Source: Dictyobacter aurantiacus
Lineage (GTDB): Bacteria; Chloroflexota; Ktedonobacteria; Ktedonobacterales; Ktedonobacteraceae
NCBI RefSeq assembly: GCF_003967515.1
Contig: NZ_BIFQ01000002.1
Span: 2,294,001 to 2,358,000 of the forward strand
DNA length: 64,000 nucleotides
Direction: 5' to 3'
In this document: piece by piece, positions 8,291 to 17,079 of the stretch
Position numbering within the stretch: position 1 is the first letter of the stretch
How the letters are laid out: each line of letters starts with the position of its first letter
Notes under the pieces: generated by a model
Seen by the model: only the letters and a program-made list of their open reading frames with translations
Databases searched by the model: none
What the model was told of the DNA's origin: nothing
Program-made: the position numbers and the translations under genes

Positions 8291-8920
8291 TTATGAACGC
8301 ATCTCATCGGGGACCATGACCTTGCTCAGGACCGGACTGACAAATTCGGTTGAGAGGCAGTCCATATAGACGATATCCCAGAACTTGCCACCCATGAATT
8401 TGGCCTGACGGCGTCGTCCTACTTCGCGAAAGCCCGCCTTCTTGTAGGCAGCCTGGGCGGCTAGATTATACTCCCAGGTATACAATCCAACGTTGTGCAG
8501 GCCCAGGCCGGTGAAGGCATAATCCAGCATCAAGCGCGTCGCCTCGGTACCGAAGCCACGTCCCCGGTAGTTGGCCTCACCGATCTCAATTCCAAATTCG
8601 GCCCGGCGATCCCGATGGCTGATCTCAGCCAGGTCTACTCTTCCAATGGGGATGAGCGTTGCCCGCTCATAGACGGTGAAGTGGACCTCGGTGCGACGCT
8701 TCTCATTCTCCACGTCACCCTCAAAAAAAGCCAGATTCTCTTCAAAGGTGCTGGGCCGAGGAATATGCAATGTGCGCAGGACATTGAAATCATTGGCCCA
8801 GCGATAGAAGAGCGGCACCTGGTCGCGCCGGATGGGGCCCAGTGCCACTTTCTCGCTCTCGATATTAATAATCGGCCGTTCTGCCGCCTGCTGTTCTTGT
8901 GAGCTATCCATGCCCTTCAT
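8291..8920 (-). CDS. GNAT-family N-acetyltransferase (RimJ/RimL-like)
   Basis: A 209-aa acetyl-CoA-dependent acetyltransferase. The acetyl-CoA loop is visible as the stretch EANYRGRGFGTEATRLML, with the following GLGLHNVGLYTWEYN and AAQAAYKKAGFREVGR strands and helix typical of the RimJ/RimL branch. It probably acetylates the N-terminus of a protein or a small amine. The start codon overlaps the stop of the DinB-like gene by one base (TAATG on the minus strand), so translation is likely coupled. A second ATG three codons later is an alternative start. Residues before about 20 look like a disordered leader. Confidence 0.85.
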   Translation of the reverse strand: MKGMDSSQEQQAAERPIINIESEKVALGPIRRDQVPLFYRWANDFNVLRTLHIPRPSTFEENLAFFEGDVENEKRRTEVHFTVYERATLIPIGRVDLAEISHRDRRAEFGIEIGEANYRGRGFGTEATRLMLDYAFTGLGLHNVGLYTWEYNLAAQAAYKKAGFREVGRRRQAKFMGGKFWDIVYMDCLSTEFVSPVLSKVMVPDEMRS

Positions 8921-9441
8921 TAGCTCCTCTTCTCTTCATTATACTTATTCCCTGGTGTCTCCAGCATCGTTCGTATCTCCGTAATGTGTTCCAACGCGTG
9001 CGTGGCCTGAATCTGCACTATCAGGGCGACGGTGGCCTTCTCAAATTTTGGCATATCCTGATTTTTGAACATAATATAGCGCTCCCAGGCATCGGGAGGC
9101 AGATGGCGGAGTAGTTGAGTGATATGGCCGCGTGTAGCCCGGAATAGTGCTAGCGCGGGTTCAATGGAGCGTCCTGAGTAATCCAGAGGAATGAAGCAGG
9201 CGTTGTCGGTGGTATACCAATCGTGGGTATAGTGAACGCCTGAAGCGGCCAGGGCTGCCTTGATCGCCATCGCCCATAGATCGTCGCCATCCGAGATATG
9301 ATGCACGATCTGGCGGATGGTCCATCCGCCAGGTGAGTGCGCAACATCGAGATTGGCATTAGGATGTTCAGAGAGAAGGGCATCGAGTTCACGTGGTCCC
9401 CGCTCGTACTGTGCTAATAGTTCTTGCGTATCGATATTCAT
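8920..9441 (-). CDS. DinB/YfiT-like four-helix metal-binding protein
   Basis: A 173-aa protein of the DinB/YfiT superfamily. Candidate metal ligands are the His pair in GGWTIRQIVHHISDGDD (near residue 47) and the His residues in THALEHITEI (near 150). The conserved core phrase PGGWTIRQIVHHI is typical. Members act as thiol-dependent transferases or hydrolases, but the reaction here is not predictable. It is first in a two-gene operon with the GNAT gene, whose start overlaps its stop. Confidence 0.8.
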   Translation of the reverse strand: MNIDTQELLAQYERGPRELDALLSEHPNANLDVAHSPGGWTIRQIVHHISDGDDLWAMAIKAALAASGVHYTHDWYTTDNACFIPLDYSGRSIEPALALFRATRGHITQLLRHLPPDAWERYIMFKNQDMPKFEKATVALIVQIQATHALEHITEIRTMLETPGNKYNEEKRS

Positions 9442-9600
9442 TTCTGGTGTCCCTCCATTGATATGTTGCGTATCCTATTGTAACATATCTCCTTTGTATA
9501 AAATAAGAGGAAAAAATTAATAGAGAACATTAATATATTTGATTTAAGTATGATACCATGAAAAATGCAAAAATAGACGTTGATTTATGTTTGTACGGAT

Positions 9601-10899
9601 TTATGAGACTGGCAATTCGGCCAGTCGGCGCTTGAGGAATGCCTGCTCGACGGTGTTCTGGGTCAGAGATAGAGCTTGCTGGTAGGATTCCCTTGCTGCC
9701 CGGTATTGCTGGTCGCGGCGCAGCAGATCGGCGCGTGCGGCGTGGAAGAGGTAGTAGTGTTGCATGTTGACGTTTTCCATCTCGGCAAGCAGTTCGAGTC
9801 CGCGCGCGGGTGTGCTGGCCATGGCTACCGCGACCACCCAGTTGAGCCAGATCACAGGCGAGTTTTGATGCCTGGTCAGAGCACTATATAAGAGAGAGAT
9901 CTGCAACCAGTCGGTTTCTTCCGTGCTGGTTGCCTGTGAATGTAGCGCGCTAATCGCCGCCTGGATCTGATAGGGTCCAGGTTTGTGGGCTTGCATGGCC
10001 TGGTCCAGGATCGCCATCCCTTCCTGTATCTGCTGCTGATTCCACAAACTGCGGTTCTGTTCCTCAAGGGTGATTAGCTCGCCCTCGGGACCAATCCTGG
10101 CATCTTTCCGCGCGTCATGAATCAGCATGAGCGCCAGCAGCCCGAGGGCTTCAGCCTGTTCGGCCGGTGAAACGGCCTGCTGTAGCAAGAGCGCTAGCGC
10201 CCGGCCGAGCCGAATGGCTTCGGCACACAATTCGTTGCGCAGCAGGTTCTCCCCCTGACTTGAGATGTAGCCCGCGTTGAAGATGAGATAGAGCACCAGC
10301 AGCACTCCCTGGAGGCGTTCGGAGAGTTGATGCGCGGCGGGCACCGAATAGGGGATACCGGCGTTGCGGATCTTTCGCTTGGCGCGCACCAGGCGCTGGG
10401 CCATCGTGGTCTCGCTGACCAGAAATGCGCGGGCGATTTCAGCGGTTGAGAGTCCGCCCAGAGTCTGCAGGGTCAGGGCTACCTGCGCATCCTGATTCAG
10501 GGCGGGATGGCAACAGGTAAAGATTAGCTTCAAACGGTCGTCAGAAAAGACCTCGTCTTCCGCGAATGGAGCAGCATTTTCTCTGAGTGTCTCCAGCAAC
10601 TGTAGCTCGGTCTGCTTCTGTACGAGGACCTGGGCACGTCTCAGGCGATCGATGGCTTTGCGTTGAGCTGTGACGAGCAGCCAGCCAGCGGGATTCTTTG
10701 GCAATCCCTCGCCTGGCCAGTGCTCGATGGCGCTTAAGAAGGCTTCCTGCAGCACATCTTCGGCCAGCTCAAAATCGCGCAGGCGGCTGATCAAGGCTGC
10801 CCGTACCCGTCCCCCCTCCTCGCGGAAGAGTTGATCCAGTTGCCGATCTAGATCAAGCCTGCTCATTGCATCATTCACCAGCAAGGTGCTCCTGCTCAA
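9601..10899 (-). CDS. ECF-type RNA polymerase sigma factor with long C-terminal extension (ECF42-like)
   Basis: 432 aa. Sigma region 2 (residues about 20-90, with RLRDFELAEDVLQEAF) and region 4 (about 125-185, with TLGGLSTAEIARAFLVSETT) are followed by a helical TPR-like extension (DUF6596-type) to the end. That length and layout match the ECF42 group, which lacks a classical anti-sigma factor and is typically encoded beside a DGPF/YCII protein, exactly as here. The start is TTG with GAGGAG 8 nt upstream; an in-frame ATG lies 11 codons further. A strong hairpin lies between this gene and the DGPF gene. Confidence 0.87.
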   Translation of the reverse strand: MSRSTLLVNDAMSRLDLDRQLDQLFREEGGRVRAALISRLRDFELAEDVLQEAFLSAIEHWPGEGLPKNPAGWLLVTAQRKAIDRLRRAQVLVQKQTELQLLETLRENAAPFAEDEVFSDDRLKLIFTCCHPALNQDAQVALTLQTLGGLSTAEIARAFLVSETTMAQRLVRAKRKIRNAGIPYSVPAAHQLSERLQGVLLVLYLIFNAGYISSQGENLLRNELCAEAIRLGRALALLLQQAVSPAEQAEALGLLALMLIHDARKDARIGPEGELITLEEQNRSLWNQQQIQEGMAILDQAMQAHKPGPYQIQAAISALHSQATSTEETDWLQISLLYSALTRHQNSPVIWLNWVVAVAMASTPARGLELLAEMENVNMQHYYLFHAARADLLRRDQQYRAARESYQQALSLTQNTVEQAFLKRRLAELPVS

Positions 10900-10936
10900 T
10901 GTATGTTCTCCTCTATCTATCGCTGATAGTGTACCT

Positions 10937-10982
10937 GAAAATGGACCACTGTGCCAGAAATCCAGCGCAGTGGTCCATTTTC
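10937..10982. terminator. 15-bp intercistronic hairpin between DGPF and sigma genes
   Basis: GAAAATGGACCACTG (10937-10951) and CAGTGGTCCATTTTC (10968-10982) are perfect complements around a 16-nt loop. On the minus strand the 3' arm ends in a T-tract, as in terminators. It separates two genes that are expected to be co-regulated, so it could lower sigma expression relative to the DGPF protein. Confidence 0.6.
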
Positions 10983-11001
10983 GTGTTGCCTTTTGGAATG
11001 C

Positions 11002-11352
11002 TTAATCCCACTCAACCACCGGGCGGATCTCGATCGAGCCGCTGGTGGCGCCGGGAATTTTGGCGGCGATAGCGATGGCCTCATCCAGGTTTTCGGCCTT
11101 GACCAGATAGAAGCCGCCCAGCTGCTCTTTGGTCTCGGCGAAAGGGCCATCGGTCGTCAGTACTTTGCCGTCGCGCACCCGCACTGTGGTGGCGGTATTG
11201 ACAGGATGCAGCGCCTCGCCTGACAGATGGGCGCCGCTCTTCTGAATCATCTCTGTAAAATCGTTGTAGGCCGTCATCTCAGCCTGCATCTGCTCCGGGC
11301 TCATTTTCGCTGCCTCTGCCTCATTGCCGTAGATCAACAGTAAGTAACGCAT
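11002..11352 (-). CDS. YCII/DGPF-domain protein
   Basis: A 116-aa protein with the typical start MRYLLLIYGNEAEAAKMSPE and the DGPF signature TDGPFAETKEQLGGFYLV. The start at 11352 has AAGGAG 10 nt upstream; an upstream in-frame start would add 11 residues that do not fit the family. DGPF proteins form ferredoxin-like dimers of uncertain function and are the characteristic partners and often targets of ECF42 sigma factors. The sigma gene lies about 100 bp downstream on the same strand. Confidence 0.9.
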   Translation of the reverse strand: MRYLLLIYGNEAEAAKMSPEQMQAEMTAYNDFTEMIQKSGAHLSGEALHPVNTATTVRVRDGKVLTTDGPFAETKEQLGGFYLVKAENLDEAIAIAAKIPGATSGSIEIRPVVEWD

Positions 11353-11571
11353 ATTTGTCAAACTCCTTTTCGTAACGTGAATCAACCGCTTTTCGCGATC
11401 AAGCCAGCGTCATTCGCTGGTTTCATGAGGATGACGAATGGCTTATGCCGGAATCGACAGTTTTCACAACGAAATTTGGTGGATGAAAAAATTGAATGAC
11501 TCTGGTTGCCTATGAATGACTTATGTTTCTTCCTGGAGAGCAAGCACGCGACCACAAATGTACCTGTGCCT

Positions 11572-12114
11572 TTATAGAAAGCGCTCGTACCTTATCTGGA
11601 TAAAGAGCATAATACTCGAAATGAACATGATTAAGGTGCCGATGACATACATAGCAAAGACGGCAGAGAGCTGAAGAATGCTGTCGTCCCATGTTTTCTG
11701 AGATATGACGCTAGAATGGTAGGTAAGGATTTCGTTGCTGAAGATGAGTACATACAATATATTGACGAAGCTGATCAGTAGAGCTAGAGACGCCAATGCT
11801 CGACTCTGACCAAGAAATTTCATCGGCTTTGAACTGACAAAAAGATATATAATGAGCCCGATCACTCCTATAATGGCCAGTATATCAAGAAAAAGGATTG
11901 ATTGCTGTAGCATGTTGCCTCTAACTATATACTCCTGGTAGGAGGAATTCCCAAATGGTATATTTCCTGAAGTATCTCCCGGAAATACTCTGATACCGAG
12001 TGGTAGATAGAATGAAGGGATCACTAGGAAAGCGCCAATGCTAAATAAAATATAATATAAGGCGCATGATATGATTGGCTGAACTTCTTGTATTTGATAA
12101 CGTGGTGTGGACAT
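11572..12114 (-). CDS. Small integral membrane protein, unknown function
   Basis: A 180-aa protein with four predicted hydrophobic segments: near residues 17-37, 70-92, 105-125 and 150-172. I do not recognise the family. The chosen start (12114) has AGGAGG 10 nt upstream and removes 23 residues of non-membrane sequence in front of it. Codon use and GC are somewhat lower than in its neighbours. It lies downstream of the TPR gene on the same strand. Confidence 0.6.
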   Translation of the reverse strand: MSTPRYQIQEVQPIISCALYYILFSIGAFLVIPSFYLPLGIRVFPGDTSGNIPFGNSSYQEYIVRGNMLQQSILFLDILAIIGVIGLIIYLFVSSKPMKFLGQSRALASLALLISFVNILYVLIFSNEILTYHSSVISQKTWDDSILQLSAVFAMYVIGTLIMFISSIMLFIQIRYERFL

Positions 12115-12241
12115 ACGATGACGGCCTCCTGCTATAATGGAAGGAAGTTCTCCCATATGTGGTTTTGAGCGCAGAGCACTCACTCTTCTTCATGAAGAGC
12201 GAGTGCATTATATACTATTTGTGATGAACCTGTACACAAAT

Positions 12242-13216
12242 TCAGCTATTGGGCATACGAGATTGGATCTGGGCCAGGCTATCCTGTGCCGCCGCGATGG
12301 CGAAAGCGATATGTGTTTCCCGGGCCAGCCGGTATGCTGTTTCAAAGCTTGCTCTGGCCTCCTCCAATGCCTCTTTCTGTAGTTGAATCTGCCCCATCGT
12401 GAGCAGGCCGTTGATAATCGCGCTACTCAATCTCATCTTTTCCGCCAGTTGTTGGCCCTGCTGGCAGTATTCGAGGGCCGCGTCTAGCTCATGGCGCAGT
12501 GTATAGATATCGCTGACCAGGAAGTAGGCCGGGGGGAGCGCACGCTTGAAGCCGATCTCGGAGCGCAGGTGTAACGATTCCAGTGCATAGCGCAGGGCCA
12601 GATCGGTATCTTGCTGCATTGCCAGGCCAGCCAGATGCCGGGTCGCCTCAGACATGATCCATTTGTGGTTGTGTTCGCGCGCTATCTTCAGTGCCTGTTG
12701 GTAGTGGGACTCGGCACTTTTTTCGTCCTCTTCGCGTTCATATGTCAGACCCATGTAGAAGAGGGTCTGAGCTATGCCCTCTGTGTCCTCCAGTGTTGTA
12801 TAAAGTTTATTGGCTTGCTGCAGTGTAGACCTGGCTTCTCTGTAATCCTGGAGGCCTTTATGCATGTTCTGGTAGTAGTTCATCTGGCCTCGCAAGTAGA
12901 GCGCTGTAGCCTGCTGTCGCTGATCGTGACTCTTACTGGCTGCTGCTTGCGCCCGGTCAATACTGGTAAGCACCATCTCCTCATCCTGATTGGTGAGGAA
13001 GTAGTTGGCGATCAGGAACTCAGCGTACCTGAGCAGGAATTGAGCCTGGCTGAGAGCGGTTATTTCTGGAAAGTCCAGCAGCTGTGATCCCCATTCAAAG
13101 AGCCTCATAGCATCATCAAGTTGACCCTGATAGTAGTAGCTCCAGGCTATCTCACCAAGCGCATGCAGTGAGCTGGTATAGTTTGCTGTGATCTCTTCTA
13201 TTGATAGAGCCATCAT
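12242..13216 (-). CDS. Tetratricopeptide-repeat protein
   Basis: A 324-aa all-helical protein. Repeats of the type AQTLFYMGLTYEREEDEKSA and YCQQGQQLAEKMRLSSAIING show a TPR scaffold across most of its length. It has no enzymatic or DNA-binding domain. It sits downstream of a MalT-like regulator whose own central part is also TPR-like, with another TPR gene upstream, so the three may form one signalling unit. An AAGGGGAA sequence lies immediately before two adjacent ATG codons; either could be the start. Confidence 0.8.
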   Translation of the reverse strand: MMALSIEEITANYTSSLHALGEIAWSYYYQGQLDDAMRLFEWGSQLLDFPEITALSQAQFLLRYAEFLIANYFLTNQDEEMVLTSIDRAQAAASKSHDQRQQATALYLRGQMNYYQNMHKGLQDYREARSTLQQANKLYTTLEDTEGIAQTLFYMGLTYEREEDEKSAESHYQQALKIAREHNHKWIMSEATRHLAGLAMQQDTDLALRYALESLHLRSEIGFKRALPPAYFLVSDIYTLRHELDAALEYCQQGQQLAEKMRLSSAIINGLLTMGQIQLQKEALEEARASFETAYRLARETHIAFAIAAAQDSLAQIQSRMPNS

Positions 13217-13315
13217 TTCCCCTTCTTTCTTTATCCGCCAGTTAGCGTTGTTGATGTGATGACAGTACAGTATCGCTGGCAGAAGGGAAAAACATCACCC
13301 AAAAGCGTGAATGCG

Positions 13316-16312
13316 CTAGAGCAAGCGCCGACTCCTGGCGACGGCCAGTGCTTGCGTGCGACTATGAGCATCGAGTTTGCTATAGATATTTTTCAGATGG
13401 GTCTTGACCGTGTTCTGCCCAATAATCAACCTACCGGCAATGGCCTGGTTTGAAAGCCCTTCGGCGAGCAAGTGAAGGATATCTAATTCACGTCTACTAA
13501 GTGCTTCACCAGCAGCCGAATATCGAGAATCAACATTCTTATAGCTGTGAAAGCGCGCACTGCTATTGAATACTTTTTCCAGGTAGCCTGTTGTGTAGCC
13601 GGAGTAGATCTGTGGTTTTGCGCATAGATTTTCTAATAAGGGTAATAGCCCGGGACCCGCGTCGATAAAGGTTCGCTGATAGTTAGCTGGTTCGGCCAGC
13701 TTCAAGCTATTACTCAGCGTTTCCAGGGCCTGGCTGATTTTTCCTTCCACCGCATATGCCAGGGCACTGCTGATCAGCAGATTGATCAGGATACCTTGTT
13801 GCTGTGAGGCTTCGATCTGGTGGCATAAGCGCTGAATAATAGCCTGCGCCGCTGCGGGCTGGTGCTGAAGCAACAGGGTCCGGGCCAGCAGCTGGTAGTC
13901 TTCCTCATACCGAGCATCGATCTCGTTAGCATCCAGAGGCAGGTCGCAGTTTGCAGACCACTGTTGCATAAAGGCCGTGTCACGTTGCAGGTAGTGGAGG
14001 CGCACCTGTAGCTGTTCTAGCAGGAGCTGCCCACGTGGGAAGCCGGTCTGCTTGACGAGTTTTTCGGCCTCGGCAAACAACGACCATGTCTGCGCGGTTT
14101 CACCCTGCGCTAGCAGTGTCTGCATCAATCCCGCATAGCCCAGTAACCATATCTTGATATCACCGCCTCGCTGTCCCAGTGCAATGCCTCGTTGTAGATA
14201 CTCACGCGCCCGAGAGAGATCGTTCCATTCATAGCAGATCTCGCCGAGCCCCACGTACATAAATCCCAGCGGAGGTAACGCAGCCACCGAGTTGTCATTG
14301 GAGATGCGCAGACCTTTATGGTAGAGTTGCCAGGCCTGTAGTAGCTTGCCTTGTTCGACATAGAGGTTCGCCAGCGTCCGGACAGCCAGCAGCGTGGTGC
14401 GCAGGTTATGGCAGTTAGAGCTAAGCCGTATGGACTCACGTAAGCTGGCCTCGGCTTTATCCAGGATACCCTGTGAGGCATATGTGCTCCCCAGACTTAG
14501 CGCCACCTCGCCACGCTGATAGAGGTTATCCTTGTTAAGGCCAGTGTAGGCCTGTTGCAGTAGCTTCAGGCTGCGTCTGTTATCGCCCTGGTACATGGCG
14601 ATACGGGCGCGAATGGCGATGATCTCGCTCTGTAGCTCCGGGGAGCGATTAGCCTGCGTCTGCATGGCTGTTTCCGCCTGTAGCAGGGTACGTTCAATCT
14701 CATCCCACCTGGGTGCCAGGTGAAGCTGTACCCAGGCTGAGAACAGACAGAGTTGAGGACGTTCGGTAAGAATTGAGCCGGGGAACCGCGCGAGCCAGCT
14801 CTGCAGTACCACTACAGCTTGCTGCATCAGCAGGTCGTGTCCATGGATTTCAACCAGTTGTGCCGCCAGTGCGAATTGTTTAGCGGCACAGGCATGGGTG
14901 ATAGCTTCGTCGGGCATCTGCTGCTGCATATACCATCTGGCGGCTCGCTGGTGGAGTGTTGTAATGAGCTCAGGTTGACGCTGCTCGAGCTGTTGGCGTA
15001 AGAAGGATGAGAAGAGCGAGTGATAGCGAAACCACTGGTGTCCTCCATCCAATGGTTCGAGGAAGATATGTTCACGCTGTAGCTGCATCACTATGTGACA
15101 GGCGTTGTGCTGCTGTGTGACTGCGTGGCAGAGCTCGCTGTTGAAGCATTCCAGTATTGCCGTCTGCATCAAGAACTCCTGCACCTGCTGTGGCTGCGCC
15201 GCCAGTACCTCGCTGGTCAGATAGTCGAAGATGTAAGGATGATCTTCTGGGATGAATGTGTGTGAACTGGCCTGCTCAGGCATTTGCTGTTGTGCCAGCA
15301 GTACCAGGCGCAGCAACGCGATCCAGCCCTGTGTTCTGGTATGCAGTATGCCGACCTGCTCTGTCGACAGTGGTTGATCTGCCATTCCGTTTGACCATTG
15401 CTGGATTTCGCCCGGCGTAAAGCAGAGTTGCGCGAAGGTGAGCTCTGCGACCTTACCTCGGGCGCGCAGGCGGGCAATAGAGACAGTGGGCTCCTGACGA
15501 CTGATGATGACCAGGCGTAGCTGTTGTGGTAGATATTCGAGCAGATAGTCGAGGCTATCGTGAATGACCTGGTTGTTGATGTGGTGATAATCGTCGAGCA
15601 CCAGTGTCGTATTGGTGGGCAAACATGCCAGCGCGTTGATGAAGGATGGGAGCGTGGTGGCAACAGGTGTTGTATTTAAGGCAGAGCGTTGTGTGATTGT
15701 ATGCAGTGCCAATTCTGGCTGAATGGCCTGAAGAGACGCGACCATGTAATGCCAGAAGTGAGCTGGCTCATTATCTGATGTATCCAGTGTGAGCCAGGTA
15801 TAGGGATGCCCGCTAACTGCCAGCCAACTATTCACCAGCGTACTCTTGCCCGAACCAGCTGGTCCTGTGATGAGGAAGAACTGCCGCTGTGTGGCGTACT
15901 CCCTCAGCATAGCTGTCAGGCGTGGACGGTCAAGTACTTCAGCGTGCATTAGCGGCGGTGTAACCTTTGCCGTCAGCACGGTAGGCGATTGTGGATCTGT
16001 CGATGCCGGTTCTCGCGTGGCAGTGATGTTGGAGAGTATCGTGGCGCTGTTGACCAGATGGTTAGTGGTTAACTCCTCCGTTTTGCCCAGGTAGAGATTG
16101 TGGAGCTGACCCTGCTGGCGACGATAGGCATACCAGTACCATCTGCCTGCACGGAGCTCTTTGCGCGCCGTAAAGCTGCCGCCGCGAGAGACAAAGCGAA
16201 AGACGCGATGGTCCCCCAGCCAGCGAAACCATGCCACCGAGCCCAGTGCTATAGGTGCATTATCAACGCCAGTCAGCTGGTTTCCTTTAACAATCGGTGT
16301 CATACGAGCCAT
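13316..16312 (-). CDS. MalT-like LuxR-family transcriptional activator with NTPase domain
   Basis: 998 aa. Residues about 20-85 form a small basic and aromatic N-terminal domain (GRWYWYAYRRQQGQLHNLYLG) that is not part of classic MalT. A STAND-type NTPase follows, with Walker A TGPAGSGKST at 149-158 and Walker B TLVLDDYHHIN near 235. Residues about 470-870 are TPR-like helices that normally bind an inducer or partner. The last 65 residues are a LuxR helix-turn-helix (LSRRELDILHLLAEGLSNQAIA, then NTVKTHLKNIYSKL). It should be an ATP-dependent activator that oligomerises on ligand. Its targets are unknown; the flanking TPR genes are candidates. Confidence 0.9.
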   Translation of the reverse strand: MARMTPIVKGNQLTGVDNAPIALGSVAWFRWLGDHRVFRFVSRGGSFTARKELRAGRWYWYAYRRQQGQLHNLYLGKTEELTTNHLVNSATILSNITATREPASTDPQSPTVLTAKVTPPLMHAEVLDRPRLTAMLREYATQRQFFLITGPAGSGKSTLVNSWLAVSGHPYTWLTLDTSDNEPAHFWHYMVASLQAIQPELALHTITQRSALNTTPVATTLPSFINALACLPTNTTLVLDDYHHINNQVIHDSLDYLLEYLPQQLRLVIISRQEPTVSIARLRARGKVAELTFAQLCFTPGEIQQWSNGMADQPLSTEQVGILHTRTQGWIALLRLVLLAQQQMPEQASSHTFIPEDHPYIFDYLTSEVLAAQPQQVQEFLMQTAILECFNSELCHAVTQQHNACHIVMQLQREHIFLEPLDGGHQWFRYHSLFSSFLRQQLEQRQPELITTLHQRAARWYMQQQMPDEAITHACAAKQFALAAQLVEIHGHDLLMQQAVVVLQSWLARFPGSILTERPQLCLFSAWVQLHLAPRWDEIERTLLQAETAMQTQANRSPELQSEIIAIRARIAMYQGDNRRSLKLLQQAYTGLNKDNLYQRGEVALSLGSTYASQGILDKAEASLRESIRLSSNCHNLRTTLLAVRTLANLYVEQGKLLQAWQLYHKGLRISNDNSVAALPPLGFMYVGLGEICYEWNDLSRAREYLQRGIALGQRGGDIKIWLLGYAGLMQTLLAQGETAQTWSLFAEAEKLVKQTGFPRGQLLLEQLQVRLHYLQRDTAFMQQWSANCDLPLDANEIDARYEEDYQLLARTLLLQHQPAAAQAIIQRLCHQIEASQQQGILINLLISSALAYAVEGKISQALETLSNSLKLAEPANYQRTFIDAGPGLLPLLENLCAKPQIYSGYTTGYLEKVFNSSARFHSYKNVDSRYSAAGEALSRRELDILHLLAEGLSNQAIAGRLIIGQNTVKTHLKNIYSKLDAHSRTQALAVARSRRLL

Positions 16313-16370
16313 CTTTTACTCACCCGCGTAGTTCAACAAAGTTACACAAAATCTATGCTTCTGGTTTCTG

Positions 16371-16886
16371 CTATTCTTTCTCATCATTTGCCCACGTTTT
16401 ATCCAATTGAGGAGCGTAGAAGAGCAGCGCTTTTTTATAGCACAGGATCGAAGGCTCGGCTGTTGTTTCCGCCAGATTTGTCAAGAGGAGTTGCATCGCC
16501 TCCGCATGGCGTTGTAGATTGTGCAGGGCCATGGCCAGAAAGACCGGGAATGCTCGATCTTGAGGGAACTCTTGCATGCCACGCCGCAGCATCTGTTCGG
16601 CCTTCTTATATTCACCCAGGGTGCGATAGGTGCTACCAAGTCCCAATAATGCACCTTGCAGGCTATCTTTGGATAATCCCAGTTCAATCGCGCGCAGATA
16701 AAAAGGAACCGCTTCACTTTCCAGTCCCAGGTTATCATGTGCCCACGCTGTTTGATAATTGAGCTCCGCGTCATCAGGGTAGAGAGCTAGCAGCTCTAGC
16801 AGTAACGTCCGTGCCTCCTGTGGCCGCCCCACCTCCCGCAGCTGGATGGCGGTCTGTAAACGATCTTGCGTTATTTTTGTGTCCAT
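16371..16886 (-). CDS. TPR-repeat protein
   Basis: A 171-aa protein with about four TPR-like helix pairs, for example NYQTAWAHDNLGLESEAV and GLGSTYRTLGEYKKAEQML. It is first in a minus-strand series with the MalT-like regulator 58 bp downstream. Such stand-alone TPR proteins are scaffolds, and no catalytic residue is apparent. It starts about 190 bp from the divergent threonine aldolase gene. Confidence 0.8.
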   Translation of the reverse strand: MDTKITQDRLQTAIQLREVGRPQEARTLLLELLALYPDDAELNYQTAWAHDNLGLESEAVPFYLRAIELGLSKDSLQGALLGLGSTYRTLGEYKKAEQMLRRGMQEFPQDRAFPVFLAMALHNLQRHAEAMQLLLTNLAETTAEPSILCYKKALLFYAPQLDKTWANDEKE

Positions 16887-16968
16887 ATCTTTCGTTCATT
16901 GTATATTGATGTACCTGAGTGTAACAGATCAGCCAGCTGGTAACAATATGTGAATCACGCAACGGTTT

Positions 16969-16997
16969 TTGAGATCAATGCGTGCATATGTTACAAT
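16969..16997 (+). promoter_or_regulatory. Promoter of the threonine aldolase gene
   Basis: TTGAGA (16969-16974) and TACAAT (16992-16997) with a 17-bp spacer form a good sigma-70-like promoter about 80 bp before the start codon. Confidence 0.6.
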
Positions 16998-17079
16998 GCA
17001 GGGGAACGATGAGATAGCGCTTTGGGAGGGCTGTAGGTTTTCCACGGTGCCATAAGGAATAGTTAGAAGGATCTTTAGT

